Shown: positions 1 to 4,916 of the stretch, piece after piece
Position numbering within the stretch: position 1 is the stretch's first letter
Layout of the letters: every line of letters starts with the position of its first letter
Source of the DNA: Candidatus Tayloriibacteriota bacterium
GTDB lineage: Bacteria > Patescibacteriota > Minisyncoccia > Phycocordibacterales > PALSA-1337
Direction: 5' to 3'
Length of the DNA: 5,046 bases
Assembly (NCBI GenBank): GCA_003170325.1
Contig: PMZP01000075.1
Span: forward strand, 1-5,046
Position numbers and translations under genes: made by a program
The notes under the pieces: generated by a model
Told to the model about the DNA's origin: nothing
Seen by the model: the letters and a program-made list of their open reading frames with translations, nothing else
Database searches by the model: none

Positions 1-651
1 CGGCCAAATCTTCTTTGATTCGAGCAATTCGAAGCCGGCGGCAGTAAGCTGATCATGAGCGAACTTGCGGGAGACTTTGAATTCGAAGTCATCGCTTTGC
101 GCTGTTTGCAGCAGGAAAGTCCGCAATTCTTTATTCTTTGACGCTGTCGGGATCGAGCGGATGAGATGTTCGTAATATCGCAAAGTCGTTTCTCTGTCAG
201 GACTATATATCTCGCCAACGAATAGGATGCCTCCCAGCTTTAGAGCATCTCTCACCTTCTCGATGTAGACCGCCTTGTCGCTGTCGCGGACATGATGATA
301 TGCGAACATGGAAACGACTGCATCGGAGTTATTACCTACGTCAGCCTTTAATATATCCGAATGTATTGGAATGACATTACGGGCATTTATCCCTGTCTCT
401 GAAGCGATCTTAAGAAAATCTTCATTTATATCAACCAGCCTGACAGTATCTATCGGGATCCTGTCGCAAATGAGCTTTGAATCCTTGCCTACGCCACTGC
501 AGAAATCGACGATGGCGGCATCCTTAACGCCATTCAAGTATTTGACCGCATAACCCACAAATGCCTGCTGTGCACCGACATAGTCTGACCGCAGATGTTG
601 AAGCTGGTCATAGTGGTCAGGATGAGCTGTATAGAGATCGATGGAGGACAT
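1..651 (-). CDS. Class I SAM-dependent methyltransferase (C-terminus beyond window)
   Basis: The frame is open from the ATG at 651 to the window edge (217 codons, no stop), so the C-terminus is missing. The protein shows the Rossmann-type methyltransferase order: motif I VDFCSGVGKDS (residues 48-58, SAM-binding loop), an acidic end of strand beta-2 in LVDINEDFL (72-80, D74 expected to contact the ribose), HSDIL (97-101), the motif IV region SDAVVSMFAYHHV (109-121) and the motif V region LKLGGILFVGEIYSP (137-151). The HHV and GGILFVGE signatures resemble UbiE/methyltransf_11/25-type small-molecule methyltransferases, but the substrate cannot be read from the sequence. The start is supported by an AGGA Shine-Dalgarno at 660-663, eight bases upstream. 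The gene follows the 149-residue ORF by 17 bases with no promoter or terminator between, so it is probably the third cistron of the Panacea operon. Whether it works with that pair or is a passenger is unknown. Confidence 0.9.
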   Translation of the reverse strand, partial: MSSIDLYTAHPDHYDQLQHLRSDYVGAQQAFVGYAVKYLNGVKDAAIVDFCSGVGKDSKLICDRIPIDTVRLVDINEDFLKIASETGINARNVIPIHSDILKADVGNNSDAVVSMFAYHHVRDSDKAVYIEKVRDALKLGGILFVGEIYSPDRETTLRYYEHLIRSIPTASKNKELRTFLLQTAQSDDFEFKVSRKFAHDQLTAAGFELLESKKIWP

Positions 652-659
652 GTAATAAT

Positions 660-663
660 TCCT
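660..663 (-). promoter_or_regulatory. Shine-Dalgarno AGGA for the methyltransferase
   Basis: AGGA lies eight bases before the ATG at 651, inside the 17-base gap after the preceding stop codon. It is the clearest ribosome binding site in the window and fixes the methyltransferase start. The other gene starts lack one. Confidence 0.6.
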
Positions 664-668
664 ATTGC

Positions 669-1118
669 TTATCTCAACTTTGCATACGAATGAGCTATTA
701 CTAACGATTCGTAAACTGATAGCTGATAACTTCGGGACGGTATAAGGCTGACCATCAAAGCCTTCATGCTGTGATCACTTAACATGCCGCATTTCTTATA
801 CCGTGGCGAAAGGAAGACCGAAAGAGGTTCTCTATCCACGCCGTAGAACATCATTATGCAGGTATCCCTGCTCAATAGGCCCGTATATTTCCGGTAGTTC
901 AAAAAAGAAACCGCGTCAATGTCGACATGTGGCGGCTTGATCTCATTCGGAAAATGAATAACTTTATTTAAACCGGATTCAAAAGTCTGATAGAGCACTT
1001 CATTCGTGTTTAGATCAATTCCTAACACAACCATATAATGGCCGTCGACCGACCTACTCAATTTATCTTTGAGACGACCACGCTTGAAATATATTTCTCC
1101 GAATTTAATAAGTGGCAT
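669..1118 (-). CDS. Unrecognised 149-aa protein, candidate toxin paired with the Panacea protein
   Basis: I do not recognise the family. The protein is basic, with no signal peptide or membrane segment, so probably cytosolic. The N-terminus has a GEIYFKRG strand (residues 7-14), then HYMVVLGID (27-35) and VLYQTFES (41-48), followed by SFLNYRKYTGLLSRDTCIMM (71-90). This strand-rich order (GxIY, a basic loop, HYxVVLG, TFxS) is loosely reminiscent of PemK/MazF-type SH3-barrel toxins, but no diagnostic motif confirms it. The argument for a toxin is positional: it begins six bases after the stop of a Panacea-domain gene, on the same strand, and Panacea antitoxins are normally encoded next to their toxin. 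There is no Shine-Dalgarno before the ATG, so translation may depend on termination-reinitiation from the upstream gene, which would keep toxin output tied to antitoxin. It could instead be an accessory protein of unrelated function. CDS confidence is high; toxin role is inference. Confidence 0.8.
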   Translation of the reverse strand: MPLIKFGEIYFKRGRLKDKLSRSVDGHYMVVLGIDLNTNEVLYQTFESGLNKVIHFPNEIKPPHVDIDAVSFLNYRKYTGLLSRDTCIMMFYGVDREPLSVFLSPRYKKCGMLSDHSMKALMVSLIPSRSYQLSVYESLVIAHSYAKLR

Positions 1119-1124
1119 GACATA

Positions 1125-1727
1125 TTATGATGAGACGTAACGGGAAAACGCCATTTCCTTATCGAAACTGGCAGTTCTCCTCGGCAGGATTTGCTTGACA
1201 TCAAGCTGAAACGCCAGATCATATGGAATCGCCTGACTAGGTGAGGTCTGCACGTACGGAGCTTCTCTGTGCGTCATATCGACGATCTGTTGAACAGTTT
1301 TTCCTCCAAGATCTATGACTATGTCCGCCAGCAATCCCTTCTCGTATTCAGATAATTTCGTCTCATCAAATGATTGTCCTCTTACTGGGGCAGCTATCTT
1401 ACCTTGACCCTTTGTATCCAACTGTAGGATCCCGTCAAATACGCTCGAAATCTGCAACCAAACTGGAGTTGATCTGTCATTGGGGTTAAGGATCTTCTTT
1501 TCCTCCGCTTTGACCTGTAAGTCAAGCGAATCTATATTGTCTTTGATGAAGCTCGGGATAGGGCCGTACGGCAAATGAAAATACACGTCATTCGTTACTG
1601 ACTTTCCGGTTTCTCGGACGGAAATAAAGTCTAGGTAGTAGAAAAGCTTCATGAGCTTGACCAGATAAAGGTCGCCCACCTTGGTCGCAAAAAATAAAGC
1701 CGCTTGTTGTGCCCTTGATATATTCAT
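1125..1727 (-). CDS. Panacea-domain (SocA-like, DUF4065) antitoxin-type protein
   Basis: The 200-residue product matches the Panacea/SocA-like family (formerly DUF4065, phage GepA-type). The N-terminal part holds the typical LVKLMKLFYYLDF helix (residues 22-34) followed by RETGKSVTNDVYF and LPYGPIPS (38-59). The C-terminal part holds LSEYEKGLLADIV (125-137) and GKTVQQIVDMTHREAPY (142-158), ending in AIPYDLA (166-172), which corresponds to the family's T-H-x-E-x-P and IPxxLA signatures. A polar tail of about 28 residues follows. Known members neutralise unrelated toxins; Caulobacter SocA is a ClpXP adaptor for the replication-clamp-binding toxin SocB. The gene is first in a compact operon, with a candidate toxin six bases downstream and a methyltransferase after that. 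The ATG at 1727 is favoured because a TACAAT hexamer sits exactly six bases upstream, predicting a leaderless transcript. Antitoxin function is inferred from family and position. Confidence 0.88.
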   Translation of the reverse strand: MNISRAQQAALFFATKVGDLYLVKLMKLFYYLDFISVRETGKSVTNDVYFHLPYGPIPSFIKDNIDSLDLQVKAEEKKILNPNDRSTPVWLQISSVFDGILQLDTKGQGKIAAPVRGQSFDETKLSEYEKGLLADIVIDLGGKTVQQIVDMTHREAPYVQTSPSQAIPYDLAFQLDVKQILPRRTASFDKEMAFSRYVSS

Positions 1728-1733
1728 GTATCA

Positions 1734-1739
1734 ATTGTA
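1734..1739 (-). promoter_or_regulatory. -10 element of the Panacea operon, leaderless layout
   Basis: TACAAT (5 of 6 to consensus) ends six bases before the ATG at 1727, so transcription should begin at or next to the start codon. A TTGACT sits at 1752-1757 but only 12 bases upstream, too close for a normal -35 pairing; no good -35 is seen at 16-18 bases. The promoter may be weak or activator-dependent. Confidence 0.45.
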
Positions 1740-1768
1740 TCTCAATTTTAAAGTCAATACCAGTCAGC

Positions 1769-1801
1769 AAAAAACCGCTACAGATCTCTCCGTAACGGTT
1801 T
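1769..1801 (-). terminator. Intrinsic terminator after the Ig-like protein gene
   Basis: On the minus strand AAACCGTTAC (1792-1801) pairs with GTAGCGGTTT (1772-1781) over ten positions with one G-U wobble and a ten-base loop, followed by a run of six T (1769-1774, partly in the stem). It starts 21 bases after the stop of the gene ending at 1823 and separates that gene from the Panacea operon. The plus-strand reading has no T run. Confidence 0.85.
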
Positions 1802-1822
1802 CTTGTCTATTTGTAAAATCGA

Positions 1823-2332
1823 TTACTTATTCCCCAATGCCTCTATCGCTTGATAAGCGGTAGCGGTGTTGGCGAAGCGTCCGTCATTGACGACGGCTAA
1901 CTGCGACGTCGGACTGGAGGCCGTGCAGGCCTGTCGAGACAGAGCGCAGCCGACTTCGATGGAGAGGCCGGTTCCAACGTCAGTCGGAGCCGGTACCCAT
2001 GTGGCGTTGCCGGTATTGGTCTTGGCCGGAGCGATCACACGCACCAATTGATAAGTGGCAGGATTGTCGGAAACCTTGCGGATGAGAGCGACTGCAACGT
2101 TTGGTTCCCCATAATTCAGAGAAGTCCAATTGACCTTCTGGGTCTCACCGGCGTCGAGCGTTCCGGAGATCGGGGCGGTCAATGAGAGTGACGCGACCGA
2201 ACCGTTCACAGCCGGATTGGAAACTAGATTGGAAGCCGGAACATGTCCGCCTTTGGCGGCGACGACCACCACTAGGGCCGCGGCCACAAGAATGGCGCCG
2301 ACACCCATAATTGCTTTTGATATGTTTGTCAT
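1823..2332 (-). CDS. Membrane-anchored protein with Kre9/Knh1-like Ig-type domain
   Basis: The 169-residue product begins with MTNISK and a hydrophobic segment (residues 7-26), which acts as a signal anchor or uncleaved signal peptide and places the rest outside the membrane. After a small/polar linker (27-46), residues 48-147 form a strand-rich domain: LTAPISGTLDAGETQKVNWT, then VALIRKV, YQLVRVIA, NTGNATWVPAP and GLSIEVGCA. This order matches the Kre9/Knh1-type (Ser-Thr-rich membrane-anchored) Ig-like fold, in which P-x-x-G-x-x-x-x-G-E-x-x-x-V-x-W-T opens the domain and GNATWVPAP precedes the last strands. C129 and C136 could form a disulfide. Such small domains usually serve in cell-surface binding or structure; no catalytic motif is visible. 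The ATG at 2332 has no Shine-Dalgarno; the promoter predicts a leader of roughly 24 bases. Base composition is more GC-rich than in the left operon. Confidence 0.85.
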   Translation of the reverse strand: MTNISKAIMGVGAILVAAALVVVVAAKGGHVPASNLVSNPAVNGSVASLSLTAPISGTLDAGETQKVNWTSLNYGEPNVAVALIRKVSDNPATYQLVRVIAPAKTNTGNATWVPAPTDVGTGLSIEVGCALSRQACTASSPTSQLAVVNDGRFANTATAYQAIEALGNK

Positions 2333-2338
2333 GACAAA
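2325..2338. repeat. 14-bp perfect palindrome across a start codon
   Basis: TTTGTCATGACAAA reads identically on both strands and contains the ATG of the Ig-like protein gene (2330-2332 on the plus strand). It lies about 25 bases downstream of the -10 of that gene, a position where a repressor or dimeric regulator could act. It may be chance. Confidence 0.4.
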
Positions 2339-2357
2339 TTGATTAACACTGATAACG

Positions 2358-2377
2358 ACAGTATTATAGCATACTGT
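2358..2377. promoter_or_regulatory. Inverted repeat over the -10 box, possible operator
   Basis: ACAGTAT (2358-2364) and ATACTGT (2371-2377) are perfect 7-base inverted arms around a 6-base spacer, covering the extended -10 and the region just before the start site. A dimeric repressor bound here would block polymerase. No cognate regulator is identified. Confidence 0.45.
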
Positions 2378-2390
2378 ATTTATTTGTCAA
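2363..2390 (-). promoter_or_regulatory. Strong sigma70-type promoter of the Ig-like protein gene
   Basis: A perfect -35 TTGACA (2385-2390) and a perfect -10 TATAAT (2363-2368) are separated by 16 bases, with a TGC extended -10 just upstream of the -10. The predicted start site is about 24 bases before the ATG at 2332. This is the best promoter in the window and suggests high expression. Confidence 0.85.
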
Positions 2391-2443
2391 GCATTTAAAC
2401 GTAGAGAAATATCATCAATAAGTCACCAGAAGATTCCGCGAAA

Positions 2444-3790
2444 TCAAAGTGCGTTCGAGGTAAGCGGCTTGGCGATCATCGTCTTCACGGCTTTGATGAG
2501 ATCGGGAGATGAAAAATATCCGTTCAACCGGGTTTTCCAGTCAGCTTTAGACGTGTCGACGTCAGGCGTAATGCCTCGGCCTTCGATAGGCTCCCCGTCG
2601 TCACGGAGAGTGATGCTATTCACCAATAACAAGGCGTAGGAGGTCGAAGGGTCGATGGCGGTTTGTAGAGGGTATGTATTCTCCACCGTCCCCCAGCCCC
2701 GAGTGTTTAGGCCCACGGAATGGGCGATATTGAAATGAGTCAATACCTCCGTCATGACTTCGGCCGTCGATTGCGTGAGACCATCTGTAAGCACGGCGAT
2801 CTCGCGATATCTGCCAAGCTCCTCAAACCTACTGAATATCGTACGTTGGACCTGATAATCGCCCTGATGGAAAAGATCGAAAGCGTACTGGTTAGCGCCT
2901 AGGAATAGGCCGGTCAATCCCCTGGCCGTATCCGTCGCGCCGCCGACATTGCCGCGCAGATCGATGATCATCGAATCTAGACCGGCTGTCGTGGAAGCCG
3001 CATCGATATCCCAGGCGAATTCCTGGACCACTGTCGGCGACATCTTTGACAAGTGTATGTAGAGCGTGCGCCCGAGCACGTTGTTCACAGTCGAAGGCTC
3101 TACGCCGGCGCTCTTGTAAAGTGATTTGGTATTCTCGTTTGCCAGGACTTTGTAAGCATAAGCCACCTTATCGATCTTCTGTTTGCCGGCCGCGGATGTC
3201 GTGCTTTCTAAGGCGGCCATCTGCTTGTTGTAAGCGACTTTGATCTCTTGCGCAGCAGAAGTCGAAGCTATGCCTAACTCGCCGAACAGATCAGCCGTTG
3301 GATCGACGTTGCTCACATTCTCACGCAAGCTCGTCACCTGCTCATTCGAAGCTAGAGAGTTCCGACCCAGCGGTTGTAAATTGTTAAGAACGATGCTCAA
3401 AGTATCGAGTGCAAGCTTTTTTTTCGCCGCCGGAGCATCGATAGGACCAAAGGCACCGGCTAGCATCTTTGCCGTGCCTTCCCGGTCATCTGAAAGCAAA
3501 GGCGCCAAACTATTGGTTTGTTTTCCTAGAGCGGCTTGGAACATGGCTGGCAGATCATAAGTACTCGTAGCCGCCCAATAATTCCGCACGATCCCGTCGT
3601 ACGCTTCCATGTCAAAACGGACATATATATCATTCTGTTCCTCGCTAGTCTTATACTGGACATCGAGTACGCGATGTTCTACGCGATGCCCAAGGCAATA
3701 ATACAATGCCGAGACAGTCACACACACAAACAGGACAGCGACAATGACCGTGAGAAGAAACCTTCGGCTTCTATAATTTATCTTAGACAC
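2444..3790 (-). CDS. Membrane-anchored S41 (C-terminal processing) peptidase homologue with J-like domain
   Basis: The 448-residue product has an N-terminal transmembrane segment (about 11-32) and an exported body. Residues 167-229 (DLFGELGIAS, EIKVAYNKQ, KVAYAYKVLANENTKSLYKSAG) resemble a J domain without its HPD motif, sitting where CtpA-type proteases usually carry a PDZ domain. The peptidase part spans about 240-415: GRTLYIHLSKMSP, MIIDLRGNVGGATDTA (274-289, the oxyanion region typical of S41), TQSTAEV (339-345) and TRGWGTVENTYPL (363-375). Aligned by hand with E. coli Tsp (S430, D441, K455), S341 fits the nucleophile, but H352 and W366 replace the aspartate and the lysine. Enzymatic activity is therefore doubtful or uses another base. 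The GTG start is supported by a TATAAT exactly six bases upstream with a 17-base-spaced -35. No convincing terminator follows, so some readthrough into the next gene is possible. Family assignment is firm; activity is not. Confidence 0.88.
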   Translation of the reverse strand: MSKINYRSRRFLLTVIVAVLFVCVTVSALYYCLGHRVEHRVLDVQYKTSEEQNDIYVRFDMEAYDGIVRNYWAATSTYDLPAMFQAALGKQTNSLAPLLSDDREGTAKMLAGAFGPIDAPAAKKKLALDTLSIVLNNLQPLGRNSLASNEQVTSLRENVSNVDPTADLFGELGIASTSAAQEIKVAYNKQMAALESTTSAAGKQKIDKVAYAYKVLANENTKSLYKSAGVEPSTVNNVLGRTLYIHLSKMSPTVVQEFAWDIDAASTTAGLDSMIIDLRGNVGGATDTARGLTGLFLGANQYAFDLFHQGDYQVQRTIFSRFEELGRYREIAVLTDGLTQSTAEVMTEVLTHFNIAHSVGLNTRGWGTVENTYPLQTAIDPSTSYALLLVNSITLRDDGEPIEGRGITPDVDTSKADWKTRLNGYFSSPDLIKAVKTMIAKPLTSNAL

Positions 3791-3796
3791 GTTGTC

Positions 3797-3825
3797 ATTA
3801 TACTTCCCAGAAACTAATTCGTCGA
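3797..3825 (-). promoter_or_regulatory. Promoter of the S41 homologue, leaderless layout
   Basis: A perfect TATAAT (3797-3802) lies six bases before the GTG at 3790. At a spacing of 17 bases upstream is TCGACG (3820-3825, 4 of 6 to the -35 consensus). Transcription is predicted to begin at or beside the GTG, so the mRNA should have no leader. The promoter also places this gene in its own unit, separate from the tRNA upstream. Confidence 0.7.
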
Positions 3826-3845
3826 ATCTTCGTGTCGAATATTCG
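3817..3845. repeat. Two CGAAT/ATTCG palindromic units at the S41 promoter
   Basis: ATTCG-T-CGAAT (3817-3827) covers the -35 hexamer and CGAATATTCG (3836-3845) lies just upstream of it; GTCGAAT is also directly repeated (3821-3827 and 3834-3840). Two similar palindromes about 18 bases apart suggest a regulator site, though the AT-rich context makes chance possible. Confidence 0.35.
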
Positions 3846-3875
3846 TTAAATACTCTATATAATTGACTGATCTTG

Positions 3876-3946
3876 CGGGCGATCGAGGAATCGAACCTCG
3901 GTTTTTCGTTTTGGAGACGAGAGTTTTACCACTAAACTAATCGCCC
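3876..3946 (-). tRNA. tRNA-Trp (anticodon CCA)
   Basis: A full cloverleaf can be drawn on the minus strand. The acceptor GGGCGAT pairs with ATCGCCC, the D stem GTTT pairs with AAAC around AGTGGTA, and the T arm is CGAGG-TTCGATT-CCTCG. The anticodon loop CTCCAAA gives anticodon CCA, reading UGG (tryptophan). The discriminator base is G, as expected for bacterial tRNA-Trp. The variable loop has four bases. The anticodon stem has four pairs plus a C-A mismatch at 27-43. The 3' CCA is not encoded and must be added. The CCA anticodon gives no sign of UGA recoding, though a second tRNA-Trp could exist elsewhere. The gene begins 27 bases after the stop of the HTH/LAGLIDADG gene with no terminator between, so co-transcription is possible; a TGTAAT six bases upstream of the tRNA could be its own -10. 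Confidence 0.93.
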
Positions 3947-3973
3947 GTTAAATTACATTTGTATACATGCCTA

Positions 3974-4627
3974 TTAAATATAGAGACTATTGAACCTTTT
4001 TGCAAATGACAGTAGTACTCGAGCAATATGCGAATCATGATAAATGATGCGTACGCACCCTTTGTATCCCTCTTTCTTAAATGCATGATTACTTATCTTT
4101 CGGAACGGCTTGTAGAATTGGACCACTGGTATAGAAGTAGCTATAGACCAAAATTTAGATATCTCGGACTCATTGTGATAATCGTGAAGATGTATGCACA
4201 CATGCAACTTGCTCTCATCGATGGAAAAACTCGACCTTAATGTAGATAGGAATAACTTTATAAGTTCCGGATCAGAATTAGTGAAACGTATAGATTTGCT
4301 CTCTTTTGCTCCCTCACATTGATATAAAATAGACAAGACTGCTAGGTTCAAAGATCGATTAACCGCCATTGACTCTAATAGGACACTTGCCTCTGTATCA
4401 GCTCGAGCGAGCCTAGTAAGCATTTTATTGTGCAATACCGCATGCCCGATTTCTCTATTTAGTTTCCTGTTGGCATTGACTCGGTCAACTCCCACTTGAC
4501 TTAATTCAATATTCTTGGTCCACAACGACGCAGTGCTTTTCGAAATCCCATACATATCTGATAACTGCCTCAAAGAATATCCCCTACGTCGCAAAACACA
4601 TACGTCTGTTTTAAACATCGTCTTCAT
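3974..4627 (-). CDS. Helix-turn-helix plus LAGLIDADG-like DNA-binding protein
   Basis: The 217-residue product opens with a helix-turn-helix of resolvase/Xre-like type (residues 10-38: LRRRGYSLRQLSDMYGISKS, then TASLWTKNI). A charged linker follows (45-90). The second half resembles a single-motif LAGLIDADG-fold domain: LAVLSILYQCEGAKE (95-109, E105 in the place of the usual acidic metal ligand), SIRFTNSDPELIKLFLSTLR (112-131), then LHVCIHLHDYHNESEISKFW and a basic stretch FYKPFRKISNHAFKKEGY (171-188). Such HTH/LAGLIDADG-like proteins are recurrent in Patescibacteria; their role is unsettled (regulator or relic of a homing endonuclease). A monomer with one motif would need to dimerise to cut DNA. 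The gene is visibly more AT-rich than its neighbours, consistent with acquisition. The ATG at 4627 is preferred over M4 because a TATAAT lies exactly six bases upstream. It stands between rpmG and a tRNA. Confidence 0.85.
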   Translation of the reverse strand: MKTMFKTDVCVLRRRGYSLRQLSDMYGISKSTASLWTKNIELSQVGVDRVNANRKLNREIGHAVLHNKMLTRLARADTEASVLLESMAVNRSLNLAVLSILYQCEGAKESKSIRFTNSDPELIKLFLSTLRSSFSIDESKLHVCIHLHDYHNESEISKFWSIATSIPVVQFYKPFRKISNHAFKKEGYKGCVRIIYHDSHIARVLLSFAKRFNSLYI

Positions 4628-4633
4628 GTATAA

Positions 4634-4642
4634 ATTATATCA
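4634..4642 (-). promoter_or_regulatory. Extended -10 promoter of the HTH/LAGLIDADG gene, leaderless layout
   Basis: TGATATAAT is a perfect extended -10 (TGnTATAAT); its TATAAT (4634-4639) ends six bases before the ATG at 4627, predicting a leaderless mRNA. No good -35 is present; the T-rich tract of the rpmG terminator occupies that region. Confidence 0.65.
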
Positions 4643-4650
4643 GGTCAAAG

Positions 4651-4679
4651 CAAAAAGCAAACAGCCGCCATAGGCGGCT
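4651..4679 (-). terminator. Probable intrinsic terminator of rpmG
   Basis: AGCCGCC (4673-4679) and GGCGGCT (4663-4669) form a seven-pair GC-rich hairpin with a three-base loop, 26 bases after the rpmG stop. An interrupted T-rich tract (GTTTGCTTTTTGC) follows on the minus strand. The tract is broken by G and C, so termination may be incomplete. Confidence 0.7.
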
Positions 4680-4705
4680 TCTATGTTTCCGGTGAAAGAA
4701 ATAGT

Positions 4706-4864
4706 CTACTTCTTCCCTTCTTTGAAGGTCACATGCTTCCTAAGCTTTGAGCTGTATTTCTTGAGCTCGATCTTGCGCTCGACTTTCTTCTTGTTCTTGC
4801 GTGTCCAATAGACTTCGCCGGTAGACTTGTTGCGGAGCGCGATGAGTTGGATTTGTTTGGCCAT
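4706..4864 (-). CDS. rpmG: 50S ribosomal protein L33
   Basis: This 52-residue basic protein matches bacterial L33. It runs MAKQIQLIALRNKSTGEVYW, then TRKNKKKVERKIELKKYSSK and ends LRKHVTFKEGKK, showing the family's Y-x-T-x-K-N-K-K core, the R-K-I-E-L-K-K-Y segment and the R-K-H-V-T-F-K-E-G-K tail. L33 is a small late-binding protein of the large subunit near the E site. The two cysteine pairs of the zinc-binding form are absent, so this is the zinc-independent type. The gene is shorter than many ORF cut-offs but the match covers the whole protein. It has its own promoter and a downstream hairpin, so it appears monocistronic. There is no Shine-Dalgarno before the ATG; the predicted leader is about 20 bases. 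An 85-codon ORF in another frame over this locus is a shadow. Confidence 0.95.
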   Translation of the reverse strand: MAKQIQLIALRNKSTGEVYWTRKNKKKVERKIELKKYSSKLRKHVTFKEGKK

Positions 4865-4877
4865 GATGGTTAAATAT

Positions 4878-4889
4878 GTGTTCGAACAC
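4878..4889. promoter_or_regulatory. 12-bp palindrome at the rpmG start site, possible operator
   Basis: GTGTTCGAACAC is a perfect palindrome overlapping the end of the -10 and the predicted transcription start of rpmG. Its TGTTCGAACA core is an attractive dimer-binding site; it does not match the classical GAAC-N4-GTTC LexA box. Confidence 0.4.
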
Positions 4890-4916
4890 TATAGCGTATA
4901 TCGGCCATTCGTGCAA
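4888..4916 (-). promoter_or_regulatory. Promoter of rpmG
   Basis: The -10 TATAGT (4888-4893, 5 of 6) and the -35 TTGCAC (4911-4916, TTG conserved) are 17 bases apart on the minus strand. The predicted start is about 4880-4882, giving a leader of roughly 17-20 bases before the ATG at 4864. Confidence 0.6.

Noticed and set aside
308..553. Plus-strand 81-codon ORF
   Set aside because: It is antisense to the conserved methyltransferase motifs on the minus strand and its translation looks like no protein family.
1752..1757. TTGACT as the -35 of the Panacea operon
   Set aside because: It is only 12 bases from TACAAT, and at 17 bases spacing the alternative -10 (TTGATA) is poor.
1588..1770. Minus-strand 60-codon ORF overlapping the start of the Panacea gene
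   Set aside because: It is an out-of-frame shadow of the Panacea N-terminus and lacks any recognisable motif.
2130..2342. Plus-strand 70-codon ORF over the Ig-like protein gene
   Set aside because: It is the antisense shadow of the membrane-anchor and first strands of the real gene, with low-complexity threonine/alanine runs.
2391..2443. Terminator after the S41 homologue
   Set aside because: Only a weak hairpin (GATT-TCGCGG-AATC) without a T run is present, so I do not call one.
3046..3817. Three plus-strand ORFs over the S41 homologue (3046-3243, 3240-3560, 3536-3817)
   Set aside because: They are antisense to the conserved S41/J-like frame; the cysteine- and arginine-rich translation of the first is typical of a shadow.
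3876..3946. tRNA-Trp 3' end as a phage or island attachment site
   Set aside because: I see no second copy of the tRNA 3' end in the window and no integrase gene.
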